Both the position numbers and the translations under genes were made by a program. Positions 51,252 to 61,299 of a stretch of 64,000 bases of DNA are shown piece after piece. Location of the stretch: assembly GCF_007655135.1 (NCBI RefSeq), contig NC_045128.1, positions 2,480,001 to 2,544,000 of the forward strand, written 5' to 3'. The notes under the pieces are model-generated. The model saw only the letters and a program-made list of their open reading frames with translations. It had not been told where the DNA came from and made no database searches. Every line of letters begins with the position of its first letter. Position 1 is the stretch's first letter. Source of the stretch: Punica granatum (taxonomy: Eukaryota > Streptophyta > Magnoliopsida > Myrtales > Lythraceae).

Positions 51252-52270
51252 GATCTGAGAATGAAGGAATCCACGAGAATCGATTCAGTAATTGCAGAGA
51301 ATAAGCGGACCAGAGTGGAGTGAGAGCGTTTCTTCCATCCATGGCTATTCCTTTTTAAATGCTTATTATTCATAACAGAGCAGAGAGAGAGAGAGAGAGA
51401 GAGAGAAGGTGCGAAATCCGCGGGAACAGGCGGCGCTTGAGACCACGACACGTGGAGCTGCTGCGTGTCTTCAGTTAGTTGATGGTGTCACCGTCTCCAG
51501 CCCAATTACCGTTAAACTAGCAGTTTTCCATTTTCTCGTGAGGTGGAAATCAAGAGTTCTGGACACAGAGGAACCAGTTTTCCGGGGAACTGCTATGGCG
51601 AAAACATTCTCCGGATAACCCAATCGATTCGATATTATCGGTTCGGTATGGTTAACTAATGTTTGAACATCCCCTACCCTGTCCGTCTAGCACTGGCTGA
51701 AATCCTTTCGGAACTTGCATTCGAAAACCAATGTCGGAGTCACGTGCCGTCCTTGGTCCGTAAATCTTTCCATCACCCTAATGAATTCGGTCTTACAGTA
51801 GCATATCAAATGATACTTTCATCGGGCAACAATTCATTGTCCCCAGTTGGCACCATGGTTGACCCGAATAATTAATTCACATGTGATGAATAGAATCAAA
51901 ATCCCACAGCAAGTGAAACTTATTACAAATTTATATCCAAAAAGAAAGATAAGGCTGAGGCATCTAAAATTTAGCTCCTGTTCTGTGCAGATGAGTTGCT
52001 GCTGTCCGGGTCTGTGTTGCTATGAGGTTGAAGTTGCTGGTACCATATACGAAGGAGTATCTTGTCTCAGGAATATTGGCAAGTCTTCATCCCGGAAGAA
52101 GACTGAACATCAGTTTGATGCTCCCCACTACCTCTTGTAAATGTCACCAAAAGGCTTCTCAGATAAGTCATCCTACAAAGGATGGAGAATAGTTCACGGT
52201 CTATTTAGAGTCTACTCGAATTTGTCGTGCATTAGCAAGCCAGGGACGTACCTGATCTTGTGATGCAGAT
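51252..52270. other. Head-to-tail spacer: uridine kinase 5' region and PMT 3' region
   Basis: No gene. A (GA)n run at 51383-51405 lies in the likely leader or promoter of the uridine kinase gene. Confidence 0.5.
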
Positions 52271-55200
52271 TTACATTGTCACGGCCCCCTCTCTCTGCAG
52301 CTTCTTTCGGGCGATCAACACTCTTTCTTCGGAAGACGAGAGAGCGTCGTTTTGTGGTTCGACTTCAGAAAACCAGCCATCCCACCTTAGGGCTGTGACA
52401 AATTTCCGGACATAATTTACCATTGAAGACTTGTCTCTTATGATAATAAAGCCACCGGGTCGCAAAATACGATCCATTTCTATCAACAGATCCTCCACTC
52501 CGCATCCGCTCTCTTCAATTTCTGAGAGCAGTGCAGATGCATGGAGAAGATCGTATGTCCGAGGATAAGTCGAAAATGCCTCACACCTGCAGAATACAAC
52601 AGAATAAACAAGGTAAGGGAAGCCTATAAGGAGTAAGAGCGTGACAGCACAAAAATCACAGCACCAAGCTTTTCCTCTTTCTGAGTGTACTCGGGGGGTT
52701 TACCAGTCATGAACAGTTCCAATTAAGCCTCGATCGTAGATAGTTTTCAATTTCGCAGAGGCATGGACTGGAGCAACGTTCATCACCCATACATCCTTAT
52801 CTTTCAAGGCAGCTGCGAACCCGCCAAGATTTGAATTCATATCCATGACATTTCTGACAGAGTTCTTCTGAAGAACTGATCTCATCTGCTTCCAGTACTC
52901 GATCACTCTATGATTCCATATGTCCTGCATAACAATTGTCAGCAGGGATTTACTCACTACATAAGAAAAGGCAGAAACGACCATTATGAAAATTCCACAG
53001 TAGAGCTTCATATTATTCTCTGAGGAATATAACTCACTGTATCTTCTTGAAACTCCTCCGGGGTGATGCCAATTTCTTCTAAGCGAGGAGGTGCAGCGGT
53101 TAGTCTTTGAGGCCAAGGTACTAAACCACTCCCCCTTTCCCGGTGCATCTCTGCCAAAACAAGATTGAAAGTACAGACATATTCATCATACCAATGCAAG
53201 AATATGAAATTACAGAAAGGACAAATGCAGTGCACCTAACTCTTATATCTATAACAAACACTAACGCTACCCCAATCTCAGGCCAGTTATTGGTAATCGT
53301 CACCAATATGAATATGTTAATCATAATTACAAAATCAGCCAAATAGTACAGCTACTTACTGGGCGAGTAAGGGGAAATGCAAGCCTTCATTGGCACATTC
53401 CAAGTAGCATCAGGGTCATCATCAGAGCTGCACAATGGGGGCAATGTGCCCTGCTCTCTCTTCATATAACAGCTGTTGCTTGGTGGTTTTGCCCAGATCA
53501 CAGTCTGGTCTTTCTTGGAAACTACTTTCCAGCACATTCTTGTCAGGAGATCATACATGGAGTTCCAAATCCTACGGTTCTCAGGATCGTTTGCATAGGC
53601 CTCAGGAGATGAGAGCACAAAATAACCTCCTGGTCTTAGCAGCCTGTCAAGCTCTAACAAGAGAATGCCATCTCTCTGAAGCCAATCAATCCTGCACCTC
53701 GAGCAATGAGCCAGTTCAAATGATCTGCTGGGATACGGAAGTCTTTTTGTCCCTAACACCCCGAGAGTAGCTGGAATCCCTCTCTCCAGGGCGAATTGTA
53801 TTTGATTTTCATGAACATCATTAGGTGCAAGGGACATGGCTATAATGTCAAGTGGCAGAAGATAAGCACCAAAACTTGCAACACCACAACCTACATCCAG
53901 AACGTTCCTGATATTTCCATGGTTGTGGAGTTTATCACCCGGAAACTTCAGCATCTACCAAATTTAAGGAATAAAACTATAAGAGAAGATGAGGATGCAT
54001 TAAGGCAACATCTAATGATAAATGACAAGATTTAACAATCCACCACTCCACAAAATCATGACCTTCTGAATTTAGATAGCTTTTATGTCACAATTGAAAA
54101 AACAAAAATTCAAGTCTACGTCTTTCTAATATGTTCCTTGCAGCATCGATTCTCATATGAACACATAAGTACTATTGCATACCTTAGCTATAGCAGTTAT
54201 GTACTTGTCAGCTCCATAGTGAAAATGGGTTCCGCCACCAGGAAAATTTATCTTATCACCATTCACGACCATCCAATTCTGATCTGATTTCTCCAGTGCG
54301 AGGTGGGTATGTGGTATATTTGCTTTCCATACTTCATCCCGGCTTGCTGGCCACCTGATGGGGATCTGATATTCTAGAAATAAAGTTATACACATCAACT
54401 CAAATTGAAGCAGATGCAGGCAGAATTATGCAACAACAGCATCAAAAATGCACCTTGTAGCCAACTGGCGGAGGAATCAGGCAATTGAAACGCCGCTGAG
54501 GAGGTGGACAATGCCTCTCATAGTGTTCCATCAACGCCAAATTGACCTTGAGTTTCAGTTGGTATATAAGGTTTCTGTCCAGACAAGGTATCAGCTCCGA
54601 AAACTTCATGTCACACACCTGTAGAACATAATTGCCCACATTACGATTTGAAAGAAAAGTTCGAATCTCTAACCCCGTAGAGGGATATGACGACAGATAA
54701 AGAATAATTTTTTTTTTTCAGAAGATCAACCACAAAAATAATCATATAATATAATAGAGAAATGAGAAGCCTCTGTTTTGCAAAGCGGCAGTTGAAATGG
54801 ATCCAACAAATGATTTAATAAGGCAGAATGATACAGTTGAGAGCACCAATCAACCTTAGCATAAGACCCCAATTACACAACGTTAACCTCCTCAGAAAAA
54901 TAAACATGATTAAGAAGAAAATGAATTCTCAACAAATTAGCTATTTCTCCCAAAGATTTAAACTTTTTTTGCGAATCCTGACGACTCCATCAGAAAAAAA
55001 ATGTCGCAGCTGACATTTTCCCATAAGAGAGAAACAAAACCGAGCTGTTGAAATCTCAAAAGCCACGAACTGGATTACCAAAAGCTCAATCGGCATTCCA
55101 ATTGACAAAGTCATGCTTTTGATTTCTGATTATGCGACCACCAAACAATAATCACGCAGCAGAAAATGGGGCAGTAGATGAAGAATGCCAAAAATGCTGA

Positions 55201-55554
55201 GCTTACAGGTATGCTTTTGGGGACATCTTCCAGGCTGTGCTCATGGTCATCGAACCTGTCATCAAGGTCACGGCGCGGCACGAACCCTCCGGTGAAAGGG
55301 TCGGACCCAGCGCCGTCTCCATCGGATCTCGGAAGCTCGGGAGTGAAGGAGGAGCCGTAGTACAGACACACCAGCCCCAGCATCGCAATGGCCCCAATCA
55401 GGACGTACTTCACCGCCGTCGCCTGGGAGACATACTCGCCGCCCTTGCTCCTCATGACTGACCCGAAATCCGAAACCCTACACCTCAGGGAACGGCGTTC
55501 CGGCGACGGAGATTGGGATCCACGGCGACGGCGTTCGGACACTGTTCCCGACAT
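52271..55554 (-). CDS. PMT9-like Golgi methyltransferase (pectin methyltransferase family)
   Basis: Seven exons (complement), 55207-55554, 54454-54618, 54183-54365, 53360-53954, 53038-53150, 52704-52924 and 52271-52586, give 646 residues. A basic cytosolic tail and membrane anchor (about 48-67, VKYVLIGAIAMLGLVCLYYG) place it in the Golgi with the catalytic part lumenal. The family signature is clear: CLDRNLIYQLKLKVNLALMEHYERHCP, INFPGGGTHFHYGADKY, the SAM-binding VLDVGCGVASFGAYL, HCSRCRIDWLQRDGILLLELDRLLRPGGYF and the second-half RNVMDMNSNLGGFAAAL. Members (QUA2, PMT1-28) are thought to methylate homogalacturonan or other wall glycans. Best match recalled is Arabidopsis PMT9 (At5g14430), next door to a SURF2 gene and a GDSL gene. 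The N-terminal 45 residues before the anchor are Arg/Ser-rich and longer than in PMT9, so an internal start is possible. Confidence 0.94.
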
Positions 55555-58500
55555 CAATGTGTGGTGGACTCGGGAGAGCTGCGTCTGACTGTTACTGCCC
55601 GACTCTCCACCTGCCCTGTAGCCTGTTCCACTTCCACCTGCGTGAGTTATCCGGTGCAGTCGGGATCACGTGAACTCGGTGATTCCCCCGATCAACATGG
55701 CGATATTCTAACGCTTTTTGGTCTTATGAGATGCTGCCACGTGTCACGACAGAGAAAATGTCGAGCCCATCTTGTGCACATGAACACGCGTAGAAAATTG
55801 TCCCATGATCTTATCTCGATATATGGCACTATAAATTATAAATTAAATTATATCAAAGAGGCTAATAAATACTATTAGTATGGAAATAATTACTATCTAT
55901 ATAATATAAAAGTCGAGACTCTTGTGACATGTTGCCTTACACAAAAAAATTGAGAAATAAATCACAAGTTTATACGAGACTTTGGTCAAACAATCTATCA
56001 GTTTAAACTTTTGGATTGTATATGGACTCAAGTCCGTGTAAATTCAAGAAGGAATCTTATATGATATCAAAGCCAATTATGCTTTTCGCGCACATGTGTT
56101 GGCTTACACCACTCCAGATTCGGTTTCGAATCAAGCCTGAAAGTGGCCCGATCCAGTTTTGATGTAGCTAAAGCTGCACCTGTAGTTAGGCCTGAGTTTG
56201 AAGCTTGAGGCTAGTTTGGTGTTTGTCCCCCCTAACTCGAGCATCGAAAAGGATATCCTACTCATGATCAGTTGTTGACAGCGGGTGTTTAAGAGCACAT
56301 AGCACGTGTTAAATTACACGTTACCATGTGAAAACATGTGTTAAAATATGTTATCTCACATGAAAAACTTGAGAAATAAGCTACAAGTTTATATGAGGAT
56401 TAGATTCAGCAACTTATCAGCTTAAGTTTTTGGGTTACGGATGGGTTCAAGTCTGTGTAAACCCAAGTGTGAATTTTACAGAGACATAGGGAAGCGCCGG
56501 GTAGGACGAATGAAGTTTTTCGTCGCGTGACCTTTCATGTGCCACCAATAAAATTGTGATGAACGGCAGAATGCAATGTTGGCACTTCGCTTCTGAAGCC
56601 GAAAAAGATATGTGCTCATGGAATATGATAAGGCCAAAATAAAATAGCTAAATTGTATAATATTTTACAATTCACTAGCTAAAATCTCTTTTAGCATAAA
56701 TGAATAATATTGATGTTGAGTATAGTTACTCTGACACGAGCAAGGTACGTATAGCGGAATCGGACTATAAATACAACTTGACGGTGTGTGTCATTTTTTC
56801 ACGATAACCGGAACAATTTTGTTTCCATGGATTGAGTAGTTATTAGTACTTTTAATTATTGAGCTGTAAATAATTTTTGTTTTATGAATCATACGATTAC
56901 AAAGGCTTTTATGTTTTTACGAAGAAATGAATATCAAAGTGATTTCACAATTTTCTGCGATCACTTGATCGTGTTGGTCGGGAATTACATTAGGTGAAAG
57001 TGGAAAGCATAATCCAACTTATGCAATTTAGAGTTGGATGTGCTCAAAAAAATAAAAAGAATTTTGAAATTGAAAAGAAAAAAAAAGTCTTGCTTAAGTC
57101 GGGCATATTTTGAATTTTTTAAAACTAAAATATTAAAATATTAATAAGAAAATTCGATTGACTGCAATATACTTCTAATCTGTACATATACGCGGACCAG
57201 TTCGTCTAGTATTTATTAATTATTTTGATAGAGAATAATTCATTTTATGGCATCATTGTGAGACATGCATTGTAAATTTTTTAGAAATACAAAAACTTCC
57301 CAAATCCTTGATTTTCCGGTGGAAATTTATATACATATAATCATGCTAGTGCTATTTAATCTCAAAATCGTTTATCTTGATAATAAAATTCTCGTATAAC
57401 ATCGACGACGTAGACTAAACTTTCAAAATTTCCTATTTAAAACTAAATATGGCAGGATCATCCCAATTAGACATCTTATCTTAAACAATTTTACCTCATA
57501 ATAATGTTGTGAGATCATTATGCAACTTGGAAAGACTATATACTGCACAATTGCTCGATTAATTTGACATATTAGCATACGTTTATTGTAATTCTATTGA
57601 TTTTTCTAGCGAGATTGGACTATCGAAAAATTCTTTTTGTTCGGACTCGTTCACCATTTTGGGATCCATGCGATTTGACAGGAAATATTTTATTACTTAC
57701 CAAAATTGGATTAGGTTAGATCTATCACAAATCCCGGTCCGAAATTTCGCAAAGCATGCCCATGAAAAAAAACAAAAAAAGAAATTTCGCAAAGTGAAAG
57801 TACAATGTCTGGTTGACATGGTCAGCCGCAGCTCCAACGCCTGCGCCAGTGTAAGGCACGCTCCACATTTGATGCTGGGTCCCACCCGACAGTTTCGGCC
57901 AATCAGAAGCCCTGGTGGCGTACACTCGCTAGCGATGTGCAGTGGCATGAAATCCTTCCATTCGCTGAAGGTAATGGTCCTAATGGACCCAAATCATATT
58001 ATCCAAAAAAAATTTAAATAATCCTATGTAAAATGATACGGTCAAAAATAATCAATAAAATTCTATAATGAAGATCAATTATGATAATTATTCGAGTAAT
58101 TAATATCAAGTTTCTAATTTTATGTATTTTGATTAGTATTTTCTCACGTCACTTGGCGAGATAAGATCACCTAATAACTTGTTCATATTATAGTCTTTCA
58201 GGCCTTTGATGCTGTTGAAGCAATTCGGCATTTAATTTACAAGATACGATCGTAACCACATCGGAAGAAACGATAAGAGTATCCCACAAGGCATGCATGT
58301 TCCCTTTTTTTTCTTTACACGAGATAACAACGATAACCAACAGAATAATGCACAATAAGATAGAAGAAAAGCTGAATTGGGATTGAAAAGTCAATTGGAT
58401 GCCTCACTTGTGTGACGAATCTCCATCGGTTGAGATGCGTCCAATGTTCCGTATATTCGCGGTTGGAGTCAAAAAGTCAACAGTTGTCGGAGTTCGATAC

Positions 58501-58900
58501 TTGGATTGGTTCTTCCAACCTCGTTATTCTATCACATTCCTTGTGAAAATATTGGACTTGCTATTGGACGTTTTTCTAATCTTTCGCTACGTACTTTTTT
58601 TTTAAAAAAAATTATTAAAATAGCATGGCACATCTCATAGGTAGCACTCAATTGCTCGCCATTTGCCTCAGTTGTTATCCGAATTAGAGTGATGCACTCA
58701 TAGGGATTCATAACGGGTCATCGCTTGAAAAGTCGGCCCAGTTGAAGTAGAGGGCCTCATCCCCAAGAATCGAAAACGATTTGATGTTGGACCGGTCTGT
58801 CCCATGTCCGGTTCACCATAGGGCCGATTCGAGGGGCCTTCTTCACCGTGGAAATTGACAGAAGATCCTTCCATTTCCATCTCCCGCACTCACCAACGCT
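55555..58900. other. Gene-poor AT-rich interval upstream of the PMT gene
   Basis: It starts with the PMT promoter and leader. A TRIM element lies at 55930-56480 (separate entry). The rest shows no gene; short ORFs at 57659-58021 and 58399-58605 have no recognisable features. Confidence 0.5.
55930..56480 (+). mobile_element. TRIM retrotransposon, copy A (551 bp)
   Basis: Two direct 132-bp terminal repeats, 55930-56061 and 56349-56480, both starting TGTT and sharing TTGAGAAATAA, CAAGTTTATA and GGTTCAAGT-like blocks; the right one ends in ACA. Just after the left repeat lies TGATATCAAAGCC (56062-56074), a good tRNA-iMet-type primer binding site. No ORF. I see no perfect flanking duplication (GTGAC versus GAGAC at best), consistent with an older copy. 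Confidence 0.75.
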
Positions 58901-58968
58901 CACGCACAGAAATTCTCACGTAGGCTGTCGGCCGACGTGACTCTGGCTCGTGACGGCTGTGCCCGACC

Positions 58969-59880
58969 ATGTCGTCCTCCGAAGAGAAATCGTCTCGCAA
59001 CTGGCTGGAGCTACCGCAGGACACCACGGCGGCGATTCTGTTGAGGATCGTGGTGATCGACATCACAAGCAATGCATAGTGGGTGTGCACCCAGTGGCGA
59101 AGCATCAGCAAGCAGCCTTCCATGTGGAGAACTGTTTGAGATCTCAGGTGGAAAAGTTAAAGAGTAAAATGAATGGATTTATATGAAATTGGATTTCACA
59201 ACCTACTAGCTCGAATTTTTTGGATTGGAGATAAGCTCAATTGCTTATACACCCAGTATGAATTTTACGTGTTATCAGAACAAATTATACTTCTACATGC
59301 CTGTGTGGGCTCACATCGCGTCAGGTCTAATGTCTCTTTGTGTTTGGCCCGTGTGTGGTCAGGTCCATTTTCGAGACAGTCAAAAGTGCGTCTCATGTTA
59401 GTCAAGTCCGGGACTGGAACTTGCGGTGATTAGTTTGGCTTGTCCTCCCTCGCCCGAGTACGGAAGAAAATGCTCGGCTCGTTGTCAACTATTGAGAACG
59501 GGTGTTTAAGTCCACATGGTACGTACTGGACCACATGCTGCCACGTAAGGGTGAATGTTGAGATTTAGAATCTCATATGGAAAAGTTAAGAGATATTTAA
59601 ATGGGATTATATGAGATTGAATTTAACAATCTATTAACTTGAGGTTTTAGGTTGGAGACGGGCTCAATGGGCCAATGGGAATTTTACGAGAACCATCGAC
59701 ACGTACAGTGCATACCATGCCTGGAAGTGGCCGTACAGCGATTTCGATTTGGAAGACGTTCAGGCACGCAGTCGATTGCAGCGCGGCAGGTTGGTTAATA
59801 TCAGTATTTGTTCTTTTGCCACGGATGAACTCCTGGTCTATATTGCTGCTAGGTCATTGCTCCCTCCCTCTCTTTCTCTG
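58969..59880 (+). pseudogene. F-box/LRR (SKIP19/FBL23-type) pseudogene split by a TRIM
   Basis: Before the TRIM (58969-59132) the frame reads RNWLELPQDTTAAILLRI, then a TAG at 59077-59079, then WVCTQWRSISKQPSMW, which is the F-box of SKIP19-like proteins. After the TRIM (from 59694) it resumes with RTID, then an SDFDLEDV stretch, followed by LVNISICSFATDELLVYIAAR, the first leucine-rich part of the same family, but with at least one frame change. The insertion cut the Trp-Arg region, and the TAG and frameshift are further damage. Family members are substrate adaptors of SCF ubiquitin ligases; this copy is dead. Confidence 0.75.
59133..59688 (+). mobile_element. TRIM retrotransposon, copy B (556 bp) with perfect target duplication
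   Basis: Terminal repeats at 59133-59269 (137 bp) and 59556-59688 (133 bp), both starting TGTT and ending TTTTACG. Target duplication AGAAC is exact at 59128-59132 and 59689-59693. The primer-binding-site-like TGTTATCAGAAC begins at 59270. No ORF. Same family as the element at 55930. The ends finish in CG rather than CA. Confidence 0.88.
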
Positions 59881-60486
59881 AAATTCCGTCGACTTATCAA
59901 GTAGTATCTTCAATCTGCTCATTTTTTTTCTTTATATGAAGAACCATGGAGCTGTGATTCGATGCTTTCAGTGACCATGAGGTTGTGTGGTTTTGTGATA
60001 GAAACGTGTGGATGAAGTAGCCAATGGCGAGCAATAATCAGTTGATAAGAATCTGAAGGCCATTTAAGATCAATTGATCTTAAAGCCTAAGAATGTCACA
60101 TGAAGGAACGGTTTTCGATTCAAGTCCTTTGCTGTTATATACCGATAACCTATCGTTGGCGTGCATTAGGTTTATTCTTTTCTTGAACCAGTCTGGATTG
60201 GTACTGTGTGGAGAGATAGTTGCAGATGCTTTGATTTTAGCCAAGTCGAGGTCTCATTGTCAGTTGCATCAGTTCAAAGCTTCCCTCTTAACGGAGAAAC
60301 CTTAACTGGGGCAAGGATTACTGTCGATTGGTGACCAAGACCTTGCATCTGCATTGATTATTATTTTTTTTTTTTTTGTGGTCATTTGCATTGGTATTAA
60401 TGATAATGAATGTAACGCTATTGATATGCCAACGACGCTGTAACGCCTAGATCGAGGTGTTGAAAATTATCCTCTTGTGGATACGA

Positions 60487-60690
60487 GGTTTTGAGAATGG
60501 AGGGGCCATAGAGAAAATCTATATAGCTTGATGGGCTTTGCTCAATTGAATTTATGTTGGTCCTTTGGAAAATTTTGCAATCTTGATGCTGTAATTTTGA
60601 CGGCTTTCAGCTTGAATGCAACAGAAGACATTTTTTTTTTTTTTTACATGATTACGGATCAAAGTTGATATGCAAGTCGACAGGGATATC
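60487..60690 (+). pseudogene. Fragment of SURF2 (3' intron 1 and start of exon 2)
   Basis: Aligns along its length with 46768-46965 of the intact SURF2 gene: shared blocks include TAGCTTGATGGG, CTCAATTGAATTT-like, CTTGATGCTGT and ATCAAAGTTGATATGCAAGT. The 3' splice acceptor AG is changed to GG here (TTACGG/ATCAAAG at 60658). An extra T15 run sits in the intron part. Homology stops at about 60690. Confidence 0.8.
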
Positions 60691-60952
60691 AATCTCGTCC
60701 GCCGTTAAACCACTTAAATATCAACTTCAGGTGCTTCAGACTGCTGATCCAGGATGTTGACCGATGGAAAGATCAACAAGCTGAGGCGCATGCTCAATGT
60801 GCGCGAGTCTTACAGTACTCGGGTATGTGAGAGACGCAAGGTCAGGAGTCGGGGCTGATATCGCGATCGATGTCACAAAAGGTGTTGTGGATGTCAATGT
60901 ATTTCAGTCTTGACATGGGGCCAGCGACATTGAACTCGGTTAAATACGGTCA

Positions 60953-61262
60953 CAAGCGATGAAGCTGTAGTCTCTTGAGGAACTCACACCCTAGCAAGAG
61001 ATGCTCTAGAATATCACTAGTTACGGCTACACTACTCAGGGAGAGGAATCTCAGTAATCTGAGCTTAGGATATAGTTGGGGCTGAATGTTCGAAGGGAAT
61101 GCGAAGCGGGGTTCGTCCTTCACTCGGGAGGTTAGACAGCAGTCGAGCTCGAGCACCTCGACTCCCTTCTCTAGGGAGAACTTCGGCCAGGAGTCGATTT
61201 CGTGGGAGAAGCTCTTATCCAAGGAAAAGCGAATCCGAAAGAGACGCAAAGTAGTCGTCGTC
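60953..61262 (-). pseudogene. F-box/LRR (FBD-type) gene fragment
   Basis: The minus strand reads about 100 codons without a stop: RFRIRFSLDKSF-like (FRIRFSLDKSFSHEIDSW), KGVEVLELDC, LRFLSLSSVAVTSDILEHLL and CEFLKRLQL, the standard order of FBD/LRR F-box proteins. No F-box, FBD domain or start is present, and it ends in TGA soon after. It is antisense to the neighbouring fragments. Confidence 0.7.
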
Positions 61263-61299
61263 AAACAAGCGCCGAATAAATGAAAAATAAAACTAAATG

